Source: Balamuthia mandrillaris (taxonomy: Eukaryota > Discosea > Longamoebia > Balamuthiidae). From it: 64,000 bases of DNA. The notes below the pieces were generated by a model, which was not told the DNA's origin, searched no databases, and was given only the letters and a program-made list of their open reading frames with translations. Position numbers and translations under genes: made by a program. Below are positions 1 to 11,328 of the stretch, one piece after another (within the stretch, counting starts at the first letter, position 1; each line of letters starts with the position of its first letter). The stretch spans positions 85,874 to 149,873 of the forward strand of contig JAVKOQ010000133.1 of assembly GCA_031835245.1 (NCBI GenBank), read 5' to 3'.

Positions 1-716
1 AGGCGAAAGCAAGTTTTTCATCCTCAACAGGCAATCACAACACTTTTGGCCCTACCCATACGTTATCTTCTCTTACTGCCTCTCGTAATGCAACCACTTA
101 TTTTGCAAGAATGGTTCAAGTTTCTAAAGCGGTAAACCTTGCTTTTTCTTTTATCTTGTTCTCTATGTGCTTATCCTTTTTCTTATTCTCTTCCACGAAA
201 CGTTATAATAGCTTCGCGGATGGGTGGCTGACGAAGTGAACGGCAATAACGACAAATGCTCTGTGGATGTCTTTCACCACTTGTGCCTTGTGGCTCACGT
301 ACATATTCTTCGCTCTCTTCCCTTTTTCTTTCTTTTTTTTTTTGTTTGCTTAACAAAATAAGAAAAGGAATGTGCTGAGCTGAACAACTTTATGGCTGTG
401 TTTGATATAATGGCGGGCCTTCAGGACGGCCTCAAAGATCGTTTCGATGAGTTCGTCAAGCTTTGCAAGCTCAAAGGAACCCTTGGTGATAGTTCCAGAA
501 AGGTGAGCTCTCCTCTTCTCTTATTCTCTGCCTCTCCACGTCGCTCTCTGAAGTATAACCACAACACAAGCAGAAGTCAGTTGGGTTTACCACCATCTTC
601 ACCAGCATTGGCCGGTTGATAGACAAGAATCAAAATTATCTGGCTTATCAAACCGCTGTCAATCGTTGCTTTCCTCCTTGTATCCCTTGGATCGGTGCCT
701 TCTCTCTCTTCCTTCT

Positions 717-747
<31 letters not shown>

Positions 748-961
748 AACAAAGAGTGATACAACAGAAACGTTTCGAGTACAAATGGAGAAGCTGGAGA
801 AGAAACCGAATGAGACCTCTCAAAAGCACATCAACTTGGAGAAGCATCACAAACTCTCTCAACTGGTGGAGGAGTTGAGACAGTACCAAAGAGGCATGTA
901 CGATACCATTGCACTTCATCCTCAGCTCTTTAATTCTTGGAGGAACGTTCTCAAAATATAA
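1..961 (+). CDS. RasGEF (Cdc25-type) domain protein, 3' part only
   Basis: C-terminal end of a guanine-nucleotide exchange factor for Ras-family GTPases; the gene starts outside the window. Exons read about 1-131, 212-298, 368-502, 574-694 and 768-961, with in-phase GT-AG introns. The joined product shows RasGEF landmarks in order: a segment with FARMVQVSKALRGWVADEV, then ECAELNNFMAVFDIMAGL (the conserved E-C-x-x-L-N-N-F block), then CFPPCIPWI, then INLEKHHKLSQLVEELRQYQ (the conserved final helix). The loop after PCIPW that usually reads YLTDLTF is absent or much changed. The stop follows the domain closely, so the catalytic domain is C-terminal as in many amoebal RasGEFs. Domain identity is clear; the substrate GTPase and the N-terminal architecture cannot be seen. 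Confidence 0.85.
719..747. repeat. (CT)n microsatellite in the last RasGEF intron
   Basis: Dinucleotide run in the intron at 695-767; the pyrimidines lie on the sense strand. Confidence 0.9.
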
Positions 962-974
962 TAACGAAAAAAGA

Positions 975-1107
975 AGTGAAAGAGAAAGAGAAAGAGAAAG
1001 AGAAAGAGAAAGAGAAAGAGAAAGAGAAAGAGAAAGAGAAAGAGAAAGAGAAAGAGAAAGAGAAAGAGAAAGAGAAAGAGAAAGAGAAAGAGAAAGAGAA
1101 AGAGAAA
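975..1107. repeat. (GAGAAA)n hexanucleotide satellite
   Basis: About 22 copies of a purine hexamer fill the space between the RasGEF stop and the convergent TIM10 stop. Open frames across it (RERERE, KEKEKE) are repeat artefacts. Confidence 0.95.
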
Positions 1108-1181
1108 CGAGAAACGAGAAACGAGAAAGAGACAACGGAAAAACAAAAAAAAATGGGTTTAGGTGGAAAAATAGAAACGAA

Positions 1182-1606
1182 CTAAAGGCTTTGTGCTTGT
1201 TGTTGCAAGAATGACTTTTGTTGTTGTTGTTGCTGTTGCGGTCCTCTTTGCATGATGCGACGACCGATGTTGTGCACCTGGACGTATTTGCGAGTACACC
1301 GCTCCGTGCAGAGCTTCTCTCCGAGGTTCAGCTCTTCCTCCACAAAGTCTTTGTTTATACACTTTTCCCAGCAAGTTACCGAAAGTCTGTTTGTGTGTGT
1401 TGTGTGTTCAGCATCATCATCAACAACAAAAATCCTCCCTCAAAGAGCGAAAGAAAAAAATAAAGAAAAATCGTCAGTCAGTACCTGTCGTACATCTTTT
1501 GAATGAACATCGCTTCGTATTGCGCGGCCATGAAATCGAGTTGTGCCTGCGAAGGCCCTTCCCGTGGCTCCTCCCCGAGCCCAAACACTCCTTTCAGCCA
1601 CTCCAT
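1182..1606 (-). CDS. tim10: Small TIM chaperone, Tim10-like
   Basis: Intermembrane-space chaperone that escorts hydrophobic precursors to the mitochondrial inner membrane, normally as a Tim9-Tim10 hexamer. Two exons (1485-1606 and 1182-1386) join in phase to 108 residues. The product begins MEWLKGVFGLGEE, has the Tim10-like helix MAAQYEAMFIQKMYDR, then the diagnostic twin CX3C motif: CWEKC, a 16-residue spacer and CTERC. A short Gln-rich tail ends the protein. Family members are 80-110 residues, so the size fits. The helix before the first CX3C resembles Tim10 more than Tim9 or Tim8. The family is secure, the exact paralogue less so. A duplicated upstream module (1701-1790) is listed separately. 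Confidence 0.87.
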
Positions 1607-1700
1607 CTTCGAAGGTTTCTTTTTTCTTTTCTTTTTGTAGTTCTCTTCTTTTGCTGTTCAATCACTGCAACAATTGTGCAATAAAGCTGGTCATATTAAG

Positions 1701-1790
1701 TGTCGACAATTACAGAGTTAGTCACGACGACACGAAATTCACTATTCTTGGAATTGTCGACATTTTTGTTGTTATCACGACGACACGACT
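1701..1790. promoter_or_regulatory. Duplicated TGTCGACA module upstream of TIM10
   Basis: TGTCGACA occurs at 1701-1708 and 1755-1762. Each copy is followed about 20 bp later by TCACGACGACACGA (1722-1735 and 1775-1788). The two modules are thus a direct repeat of about 54 bp, ending roughly 100-180 bp upstream of the TIM10 start. The promoter role is inferred from position and from recurrence of the palindrome elsewhere. Confidence 0.5.
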
Positions 1791-1892
1791 CGACTCGAAG
1801 AGGGAACAACAAAACGGAAAACAAAGAAAGAGAGAGCAAGGAAGAAGAGGGCGAAGTCCATTTTGTTTTACATCCACTTTTTCTCTTTCTCT

Positions 1893-2468
1893 CTAGTCCA
1901 CTTTATTATATTTGCTTTTGCTGAAGGCACATGTAGTAGGAGGCTTTTTGCTCTGTGTTGTTTTGGCAGTGCTTTGTTTTTCCTCTTCTTCCTCGGTGGT
2001 GGAGCGGGAGATAAGAACAAGGCCGACCAGGATGAAAGAGGCGCCAAACGCCCAACTCCACGAAAGGGACTCGTCAAAGAGGAGCCACGCCAAAACGGCA
2101 CTGAGGAAGAAGTTTGTGGCGGTGTTGATAACGGTGGGAACCAGGGAGGAGGAGGTGTTGTTCAGGGACTTTACAAACATGTTCCACATCAACAGGTTGC
2201 TGAGGAAGAATAGACCAAAGCAGAGGAGCCGCAAGGTGATGACCACGCCATCCAAAAGGGAGATGGAATGGTCAAGAACGGAAAAGAGTATTGCATTGTC
2301 GTCAAGGCTGAAAGAGGAGGTGGTGTTCAGGGTTGTGAGCGACCACCCGGCCAGAGGAAGCCAAGTGTTCTGCGCGATGCTCGAGTCCATGGCCAGCTTG
2401 CCAAAGACGGAAGCCATGGCAGCACAACTCCCTGCCAAGGCCGCAAACAACAAGCCTACTCGCCTCAT
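1893..2468 (-). CDS. TMEM42-like small membrane protein (EamA/DMT fold)
   Basis: Small multi-pass protein of the drug/metabolite-transporter type. The first methionine of the conserved part is at 2468 (MRRVGLLFAALAGSCAAMAS); the frame stays open upstream to 2597 but that stretch looks like leader DNA. Hydrophobic segments are visible at about residues 5-25, 85-105, 115-140 and 148-165. The block SNLLMWNMFVKSL, the following TVINTATNFFLSAVLAWLLF and GASFILVGLVLISR match the TMEM42/EamA pattern. The C-terminus is a charged Glu/Lys tail. Single exon. Transport substrate unknown. Confidence 0.7.
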   Translation of the reverse strand: MRRVGLLFAALAGSCAAMASVFGKLAMDSSIAQNTWLPLAGWSLTTLNTTSSFSLDDNAILFSVLDHSISLLDGVVITLRLLCFGLFFLSNLLMWNMFVKSLNNTSSSLVPTVINTATNFFLSAVLAWLLFDESLSWSWAFGASFILVGLVLISRSTTEEEEEKQSTAKTTQSKKPPTTCAFSKSKYNKVD

Positions 2469-3375
2469 TCTCGTCGTTACTGTCGCTCTCAGGTTGCTTG
2501 TTTCTTTCTCCCTTGGCCTAGCGTCGGCAATAAATGTCCGCAAATATAAGTCCGCAAAAAATCCTACGGGACGACACGGTTTACGGAAGAACGTCAAGAA
2601 ACCAGCAAAAAAAAACAGACAAACTGTTTCCCGCCAAGAACTCGTTTCCCGTTAGGGCACGCCGAGGCTTTGGGCAGGAATGTTCGAGCTAACATGATCG
2701 ACGCAAACAGCGTGCGAGGAAGAATAGGACGTTGTTTCCCCTCTTTGCAAGCTGAACGAAAAAAAATAGGTAGGTCTGCCTAATGTCCCGAAAGTTCCTC
2801 ATGATTGGCCCGGAGATCAAATTATCAAAGTCCGAAAAATCCCTGCCCAATCAAAGGCCTCAACAGACCTTCCTCTATTGGTTCGCTGAGCAAATAACCG
2901 GAAGCCGAAGAAGAAGAAAGTTGGGGGTGAGCCTGAGAGGCAGAAGAAGAAGACGAAGAAGGAAGAAGAAGCGACAAACCTTGGAGCTCAGAATACGTAG
3001 TTCGTTGTGCTGTAGGTTGACAACGAGGATAGGAAAACGAAAATAAGCAGCACAGCGTTCGAGATCCTCTCCTTTGTTGCGATAGCGCGCGACACGCGTC
3101 ACTTGGTCAAGAGTAGCGGAGGAGAGCGAGCCCGCTCCGCGAGAGAGTTACTTAACGGCGTGAACGCGGTAAAGGCACCCTGCTGCGATACGTTCGTTTC
3201 TTTCTTCGTTCTACTGTTACTTGCTGCTGTTTTATTGTTTCATTCTCTTATATCCGTTGTTATGCTACATTGTTCGCTGCAGCTTCTCGGCGATTGTCCG
3301 GGCAGTACTTCATCTTACCTATTACACCGTGGAAGAAAGAAGCTATTCGTCCGCTGACCGGAGACAAAGTGAGAA
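2469..3375. other. Intergenic spacer, no gene seen
   Basis: Only short arginine-rich or antisense frames occur here. The segment before 3376 presumably holds the promoter of the next gene. Confidence 0.5.
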
Positions 3376-6011
3376 ATGGCAACAAGCACCAGCGTAACCA
3401 CGTCCGCTGCTCAGGCTCCCGCCTTAAGAAAGCAGTTAGGTAAAAGCAAAAAAAGAAAACTTTTTTTTTTCGTTTTTGTGAACTTACAAACAACTTTTTT
3501 TTCTTCTTCTTGGTTGTAGGTCGTGATGGAGTGCGTTCGCGTCGACCAAGCACCGTCCGCCCTATCGCACCAGCCAACAACCTTGCTCTTTCCTTCCCCG
3601 CTCTCGCTGTGTCCACCAACCCATCACCTCCTGTCATTGGAGGCACTCTCGTCTACTCTCCAGCAACGATAGCTGAAGGAACGACAGCAACAACGACGGG
3701 CGCAGCAACTGGCAGCATTCTCACTACTGCATCTCCTCTTCCCCTACGTTTACCAAGACAAACAAATCCCACACAGCCCCGACCACAGCAAAAGCAAATA
3801 CCATCGCAGCAACAAAAAACAAACCGGCCTCATTTATCACCAACGGTGTCACAACAACGACATAAACAGCCACCTCTATCCTTAGCCAGAAACCTCCCCA
3901 ATGTTACCAACAACAATCCTGCCGCGACTAATGGTAACGCCTCTTCACCGATGCTGGCAAGTGCTGTGGGGGTTAAGTGGGAGCAAGAACGCCAAGTGGA
4001 CGCTTCAAACCAGCAACCGCTTGTGCAGAAGTTGCTCTGCCTCATCAATGACCAAAAGCAGCAGGAGCAGGTGCTTCAGCAAAAGGTACAGGTACAAGCT
4101 GCTTTCTTGAAGCAAATGGAAGTGCTACAGCACCTTCAGGTCCAATGCCAACAGCAGCAACAGCTCTTGCAACTACAACGCCTACATCAGCTGCAGGAGG
4201 AGCAAAGAAGGTTGAAAGAACAGGAGGAAGAGCGAGAGCGTCAAATGAAAGAAAGTGAATTGCTGAAACGATGGGAAGAACAGCGACAAGTACAACTGCG
4301 ATACTTGCAGGAGCAACAACTGCAGAAGTCGCTAGAGCAACAACTACAAAAAAAATTGACGCTCCAACCCCAACAATATGAACGTCAAGAAGTGTTGCAG
4401 CCACAACCTCAGCTTGTTTGCCACAGCTCAGGAGAACTAATACACCGCACTACTGATCAACTACAGAACCAACAACAAGTGCAGGAATTACCACAGCCGC
4501 AACTGCCGCCACACCAACTTCTTCAATCATTGTCATCCCAGACCGAATCTCTGGCCTCGCTGTTGCAGGAGGCCGTGCAACCAGAGACCCCCTCCAGCCA
4601 AGTCGATCTCCTGCAACTCCTCAAAAACCTCTCCTCTCAACGCGATATGCTCTCTGTCCTTCAGCACACCGACCCTGCCCAGCACGAGAAGATCCTCCAT
4701 ATCATCCGCCATCTGTTGGCCTTGTGTTATACCAGTGCCCTTACGGCTTCTTCCTCTGCTGCAACTCCCTCGGTTTCCCCCCAAAGCCCATCGCAACTAC
4801 AACTACAATCACCAGCACCAGCAGAACCACAAACACCACACCAACTACTACTCCCACAACAACAAACCAAGGCACAGATAAAACACGTTTCGAACAACAC
4901 ACAACCGAACCGAAGCTCTCAGCCTCATTCCCTCACCAATTCTCCTTCTCCTCCTCTCCCTTTTACTACCGCGAGCCCTTATCTAACGTCTTCCTTTTCT
5001 CCTCTTTCCAACCTGACCAAGACGAACGTGCCGCCTACTGTAAAACTCTCCACGCCACGAGAGAAAGAATCTACGAAACGAGAAAAAAAAGTAAAAACCT
5101 TAGTAGAGAGAACAGAGTCGGCGAAGAATAACAGTGAAAATGCAAAGAACAATTGCCAGCGCAGACCTGCAATTTTCTGTATGCGCATCGGAGGGTTTGA
5201 TTACTTGAAGGAGCTTGGGTTGGAACTCGTTGTGGATGCATTGAAGCGACAAGAGCAAAGAGAGATGGAAGAAGGGATAAAACAGCTAGAAAGAAAGAAT
5301 GGAAAACCAGCAAATAAAGCAGATAAAAAAGTCAGGCAGCAGCTAAAAGAAGAGCGAAGACAGAAGCGAAAGGTGCTGAAAGAAGAACGACGACAACAGC
5401 GCTTTCAAATACGCGAGCTAAAAAGAAACAACCGACTAAAAAAACGACGCAACAGAGTAACTTCAAACAAGGCATCCTCCGCACGAAAAGCAGAACCACC
5501 TTCATTTCTTCCTCCTCCTACTTTACTTCCCTCGCCTCAACGAACAGAAAGAGTAGAAACGTCACCCGAAACAGCAAAGGAAGAAGAAGAAATCAAGAAA
5601 ATGGCAGAAGCAGCAAGAAAAAGGGTTTATGGCGGACATTCGTTTGACGGCGAAGATGAAGACGAAGAGGAGAGGGATGAGATAGGAAATGATGATGACG
5701 ACCCAGCAAACAATGAAAAAGAAAAAGAAGTGAAGCATGGCGATATATCGGTGATGGATGAGCGGAGAAGATTGGCGTTAGCTTCGTTGAAGCGGCTAAA
5801 CTATTTGAAACCGACCAAGGAAGAGCGACGGATGAAGAAGGAATGGCGGAAAGAGTTGAGGGAGCAAAGAAAGCGGGAGAAGGAGCGAAAGAGGAAAGAA
5901 CGAGAGCACGAAAGAGAGAGCAAACAGCAACAAAAGAAGGTGAAACTATGGACGAGGGAAGAGCGGCGGAAGCAGCTGCTAAACAACAGCAACAACAATA
6001 TGAATAAATAA
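3376..6011 (+). CDS. Gln-rich protein with basic coiled-coil tail, function unknown
   Basis: Two exons (3376-3439, 3520-6011) give 851 residues starting MATSTSVTTSAAQAP. The first third is Pro/Ser/Thr-rich. Residues about 180-370 are Gln/Leu-rich and should form coiled coils (repeated LQLQ and QEQ). One compact, less biased stretch, FCMRIGGFDYLKELGLELVV (encoded near 5175-5235), may be a small folded element. The last 250 residues are very basic with repeated KEERR and KRE heptads and one acidic patch (DGEDEDEEERDE). I do not recognise the family. The composition suggests a nuclear scaffold or transcription/RNA factor, which is inference only. Confidence 0.7.
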
Positions 6012-6046
6012 GTTATAATATTTATATTACAAACGACAACCACGTT

Positions 6047-6191
6047 TTAAGCTTTAAACATTTCTACGGGTCGGGTAACGTGTTGTCTGCAGAGTGGACA
6101 TTGGGACAAGCCTCTCCCGCATGGCATGCATGTCAGCGCATGACCGCAAGTCCTATGGAGAATCGAAATGAGAAACGAGCAAAGCGAGATG

Positions 6192-6271
<80 letters not shown>

Positions 6272-8633
6272 GAGAAGCAGGGAGGAGTAGCTAAGCGAAG
6301 TGTATTAGAGAGAAGCGGAGGGAGAGCAACGAGAACATAAGATAAGAGAGTATCAGCGCAGAGGAGCGAAGAGCGGACGTACAAGAAAACGCATTTGATG
6401 GGCTCCTCGAAACATATTTTACAGATGTTCTCATCTTCTTGGTGCTTGAAAAAGGAACTTGGTTCGCTTTGGCCACGCTTTTCTTTTGCGTTGTGGCCGT
6501 CTTCAGCTATCCGCAACATCATGGAAGGCAACAATAGCAATACAAGAGCTGCAAGGTAGGTAAGATAAGAGGCTGGTTCGTAAGGAGATAAAGAAGAAGA
6601 TGGTGACGATGCATCAGTTGATTCCATTTGTGGCTCTTCAAAAGGAGACGAAGGCGAAGACGGGGAGGAGCAAAAGAATTGGTTTATAAGTGCCGAGAGT
6701 AGTGCAGCTGCGACTTCTAATGAAGGATCAAAGTAACGAACGAAAGGCGAAGTGCTGCACAATTGCAAAGCAAACCGGCTAAGACCGCTTCCCACCACAG
6801 AAGCTTTTATTTGTAAAGAGTTAGTGGAGCAAAAATGAAATGGCTAATAGGAACCAAAGAGAATACAGAAGAAGAAGAAGAAGAACAAGAAGAAGAAGAA
6901 GAAGAAGAAGAAGAAGAAGAAGAACAAGAAGAAGAAGAACAAGAAAAACGAAGAAGAACAAGAAGCAGAAAATGAAGATCAAAGGAGAAAGTACAGCTTA
7001 AGGGGGATAGTATGGCGTAACACTCCCAATACACAAACACCAGAACCGCTTGGAAGTACCAATACCCAAACGGCAGTCGCTGCTCCTTTTCTTCCACACG
7101 CCAGCTCTTCACCAACAAAACCAAAGTGCGAAGCAAGCATGCCAGAAAGACCAAAGGAGTCATGCACCTTTGAACCGCTGGGACAATGCATGACACGCCA
7201 TCAGTCCGCGATGATAAACGCGCGTCAGCAACGAAGATGGCGAGGCAGACGAGGAAGAATGCGAAGAGGATGGTGTGGTGTGAGACGCTTAGAAAAGTGA
7301 GGAAGAAGGACCATGGTCGAACTGTGGTTGCCGTTCCTTTCATTCTTCTCTTGCGGATTGTTTGCCATTGGATAAAAGCCAGTTGAAGAACGAGAAGAAG
7401 GACTATAACCATCCGATTGTGTTGAATCCAACGCGGAGCTGCCTCGCGGAAGAACGCGTTAACACGTTGCAGTTGCTGTTCGCGTTCTTCTTCTTCAGGA
7501 GTTTGTTCGTGTTCTTGCTTCAACGTAGCTTCCGAGGAAACACTTTCTGTAAAACACCGGAATACAGCGTTCAGCGATGAGAATGATGAAAGCGATGGCA
7601 GAGAAGAAAGCAAAGAAGAGGGCGAAAACGAAGAATGCCACGAGTCGTTCTGAGAATAGTCTATGATGTTGGCAGTAATGTTGATGGAAGAAGATGAAGA
7701 AGGTGAAGAAGGAGAAGAATAGGGATAAAAGAGGAAGAGAAGAAGAAGAGCAGCAAGGAAGAGACAAACGTGCTAGAGGTATGGCGTCCTCGTGTGACAC
7801 GATCCAAACAGCAGAACGAAGAACATGAACCCACCTCCAATGGTCAGCAAAAACTGAGTCGGACTCAACTCCCCTTCTCCTTTTGCTTCTCTTTCCTCTT
7901 CCAGTCCTCCTTCTTCTTCAAGCCTACATTCCCCTTCTTCTCCTCCTGTTTGCCGTAGTAGTAGTTGTTGTTGTTCAGCCTCAACTCCGTCGCCGTTGTC
8001 CTCGTGTCTGTTGCCACCAAGAAGAAGGAGGAAGAAGAGAAAGACAGACAGAGCTATCAGACGCTGCGTTGTCCCCGATGGCACCTCTGGGCAACGCTTT
8101 AGGCAGCAACAGCAACAGAGAGTGCAGCAGAGCACCACAACGGCCGCTGCCATCATCAAAAAGATTTGTTCCAAGAGCGTTACCGCGCCGTTATGGCGGT
8201 CGAAGCTGTAGTCATAGAAGAAGGAGTCGGCGACGACTCGGTTTGTGCTTGTCAAACTCGTCGTGGCCTCTTCTTCCCTTGAGACAGAAGAAGCAGCGCT
8301 CTGAGAAGGAGGAGGAGGAGAAGGAGGAGGAGAAGGCGAAGGAGAAGGGAAGACAAGAAAAGAGAGGAGCACCCCAAGCAGGGATAGGGATAGGAAGACC
8401 TCTGGCGCGAGGTACACCAAGCCAACCCAAAGAGAGAGGGCCGTCAGGAGAAAGAAGAACCGAACAGAAGGATCGGCGAGCATGGTTGAGACGTTCTTCT
8501 GCTGCTCCGCCTCTTCCATGCGCATGGCCGTGGTTGTGTGCGTTGCCTCTGCATTGGTCATCATGCTCACTACCGCCGCCAAGCCCAACAGCGCAGCAAA
8601 AAAAAAGCGTCGCTGTTTCATTTTGGGTCTCAT
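6047..8633 (-). CDS. Multi-pass membrane protein with C-terminal RING finger (putative E3 ubiquitin ligase)
   Basis: Exons read 6995-7772, 6383-6803 and 6047-6152, plus a first exon from 8633. The N-terminus (MRPKMKQRRFFFAALLGLAA) looks like a signal or first membrane segment and several more hydrophobic helices follow. The C-terminus, assembled across the intron at 6153-6382, is a C3HC4 RING: CKICFEEPIKCVFLTCGHAL, then TCMPCGRGLSQCPLCRQHV. All eight zinc ligands are present. An in-frame TAG at 7773-7775 separates the first exon from the rest; a 48-nt intron (7773-7820, GTTCTG...CTAG) would remove it and keep frame, giving 705 residues. Otherwise there are two genes, but the downstream part has no early ATG. 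The RING supports E2 binding; targets are unknown. Confidence 0.7.
6197..6266. repeat. (GA)n microsatellite in RING-gene intron
   Basis: Lies in the intron 6153-6382 of a minus-strand gene, so it is CT on the sense strand. Confidence 0.9.
6862..6962. repeat. (GAA)n satellite in RING-gene intron
   Basis: Trinucleotide run with AAC interruptions in intron 6804-6994; pyrimidine on the sense strand. Confidence 0.9.
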
Positions 8634-8957
8634 ATTCCAGTTAACAACACGTCTCCACACAGCGAGCAACTTCTTCTTCTTCTGCTTCAACAAAAATGAA
8701 CCAAAGCTGGAGAGACGAGACGAGAGGAGAGGAGAGGAGAAAGAATGAACAACAATCGGTGAACGCTGCGCGCCATAGAATGGGCGACTTCTAATCCACG
8801 TCGACAGTGTCATGTCGTCCTGGAGTATTGCTTACGCAAGAATCCATGCGTGTCGTCATGACATCATTTATGTCGACGCTCTCTCCTGTCCTATCTCTTC
8901 TCTTTGACCGCCTTTCTTAATTGCTGCCATAACGCTGGTAGGAGAGGCAGCAAGCGG
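8634..8957. promoter_or_regulatory. Divergent intergenic region with two GTCGAC sites
   Basis: Separates the start of the RING gene (minus) from the start of the LRR gene (plus). It holds CGTCGACA around 8799-8806 and TGTCGACG at 8871-8878, both one base off the TGTCGACA palindrome found in other intergenic regions. Confidence 0.4.
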
Positions 8958-11290
8958 ATGGAAGCGTTACCACCCTCACCCTCCCCCTCACCGGCAACAT
9001 GGACGACCTACAGAAAAGCCGCCATACCTTCCTTGCAATGGCTATGCATGGACGCCTTTGCTGACTTTCTTTCTTCCTACGGTGCTGCGGCTGCCACGCA
9101 AGAGCAAGCGGAGGAACCACCCCGTTGTAACGTTCTTCTTCCGGATCTTTTGGAACGGCTCCTCTCGCACTGGAAGCAGAGCAACCGGCTGGCGGAGGTC
9201 TTGCCGTGCTTGTTTTCGTCCAACCTCTTCGTCGGGCCCGCTCAGGTCCATCTCGACTTTTCCGACTGCTCCGCTCTCGACGCCTCTCTGCTCTCTGCCG
9301 CTCTATCCGCCGAGGCTCCTTCTCTCCTTGCCTCCACCGCCGTTCGGACGATCCATTTGGACCTTTCTGAGTGCCGGCAGTTGTTAGATGAGCAAGTGGA
9401 CGCCATTTTGAGGTCTCGCTCCACCCAACTATGCTCTCTCAACCTTTCGCGTACTTATTCTTCGTCACCTTTTTTCCGTTTCTTTTCATCGTTCTCTTCT
9501 CTTCATCGTTCTCTTCTCTTCTCTTCTCTTCATCGTTCTCTTCTCTTCTCTTCTCTTCTCTTCTCTTCTCTTCTCTTCTCTTCTCTTCTCTTCTCTTCTC
9601 TTCTCTTCTCTTTCTTCTTTCTCTTCTCTTCTCTTCTCTTCTCTTCTCTTCTCTTCATCGTTCTCTTCTTCTCTTTCTTCATCGTTCTCTTTCTCTTTCA
9701 TCGTTCTCTTCATCGTTCTTCTTCTCTTCATCGTTCTCTTCTCTTCTCTTTCTCTTCTCTTTCTTTCTTTCTTCTCTTCATCGTTCTCTTCTCTTCATCG
9801 TTCTCTTCATCGTTCTCTTCTCTTCTCTTCATCGTTCTTTCATCGTTCTCTTCTCTTCATCGTTCTCTTCTCTTCTCTTCTCTTCATCGTTCTCTTCTCT
9901 TCTCTTCTCTTCTCTTCTCTTCTCTTTCTCTTCTCTTCTCTTCTCTTCTCTTCTCTTCTCTTCTCTTCTCTTCTCTTCTCTCTCTTCTCTTCTCTTCTCT
10001 TCTCTTCTCTCTTCTCTTCTCTTCTCTTCATCGTTCTTTTCATCGTTCTCTTCTCTTCATCGTTCTCTTCTTCTCTTTCTTCATCGTTCTCTTCTCTTCT
10101 CTCTCTTCACTCTCTCTTCTCTTCTCTTCTCTTCTCTTTCTTCACTTCTCTTCTTCTCTTCTCTCTCTTCTCTTCTCTCTCTTCTCTTCTCTTCTCTTCT
10201 CTTCTCTCTCTTCTCTTCTCTTCTCTTCCTCTCTTCTCTTCTCTTCTCTCTCTTCTCTTCTCTCTCTTCTCTTCTCTTCTCTTCTCTTCTCTTCTCTTCT
10301 CTTCTCTCTCTTCTCTCTCTTCTCTTCTCTCTCTTCTCTTCTCTTCTTCTCTTCTCTTCTCTTTCTCTTCTCTTCTCTTCTCTTCTCTTCTCTTCTTCTT
10401 CTCTTCTCTTTCTCTCTTCTCTTCTTCCTTCACGTTCTCTTCTCTTTCTTCTCTCTCTTCTCTTCTCTTCTCTTCTCTTCTCTTCTCTTCTCTTCTCTTC
10501 TCTTCTCTTCTCTTCTCTTCTCTTCTCTTCTCTTCATTAACGCTCACGTTATACTCTTTCTTTACTCTCCAATGGTAAAAGACTGCGAATATCTAACGGA
10601 CAATGGTTTACGCTCCCTTGCCCATTGTTCAAATCTTACCTCGTTGTCTTTGGCATTTGTGCCCATAGACTCTGCCACCATCCACCGTTCGTAGTTCTTT
10701 CCGAATGCTGTTTTGTATCACTTTTAATTCGTTCTCGTTTGCGTCTTTTGTCTTGGCTGTTGTGTCGCTATAACAGTGGCGGCGGAGCATTGTACTTTGT
10801 TGCAGCACTTGGACATATGCAACGTGAAGTTCACACAATGTATTATTGACGGTAGATCATATCTCTCTCCTTTCTCCTCTATCTCCCTTCTCTTTGGCTC
10901 ATAATATAGCTTACTATCTCTCTTTCTCCCTCCCATGCACTTCCCTCTCTCTTCAAGATCTTGGTAAGCTTCACGAATTAGAAGTATTACTTATGGATCG
11001 AACCGAAATGCCAAACAGTCATCCTGAAGGGCTGGCTCATGTGTTCGCCGTACATCTGCTCGCTCTTCTGTCTTGTTTCTTGTTTTTCTTCCGCCTCTCC
11101 TCCTGTTGTTCACTTATGCTGAAGCACCTGTTCTTTCTTCTATAGAATTGCAACAAGTTGAGAATTGTGGATTTGTCAAATAAGTTAATATCCGACTATC
11201 AACTGGCAGCGTTAGCTTCCCATTGTCCCTCCCTCGAACGAATCACCATCGAGAATCTAAGCAATTCATCTGTTACTTATGGAGGTCTCC

Positions 11291-11328
<38 letters not shown>

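Noticed and set aside
746-1135. Frames made of LSLSLS, RERERE or KEKEKE
   Set aside because: Pure translations of (GAGAAA)n and (CT)n DNA.
1912-2655. Plus-strand frame of 247 codons
   Set aside because: Antisense to the TMEM42-like gene; basic and without recognisable domains.
9431-10547. SSLLF and RREEK frames on both strands
   Set aside because: Translations of the TTCTC satellite; the plus frame is interrupted by a clear intron.
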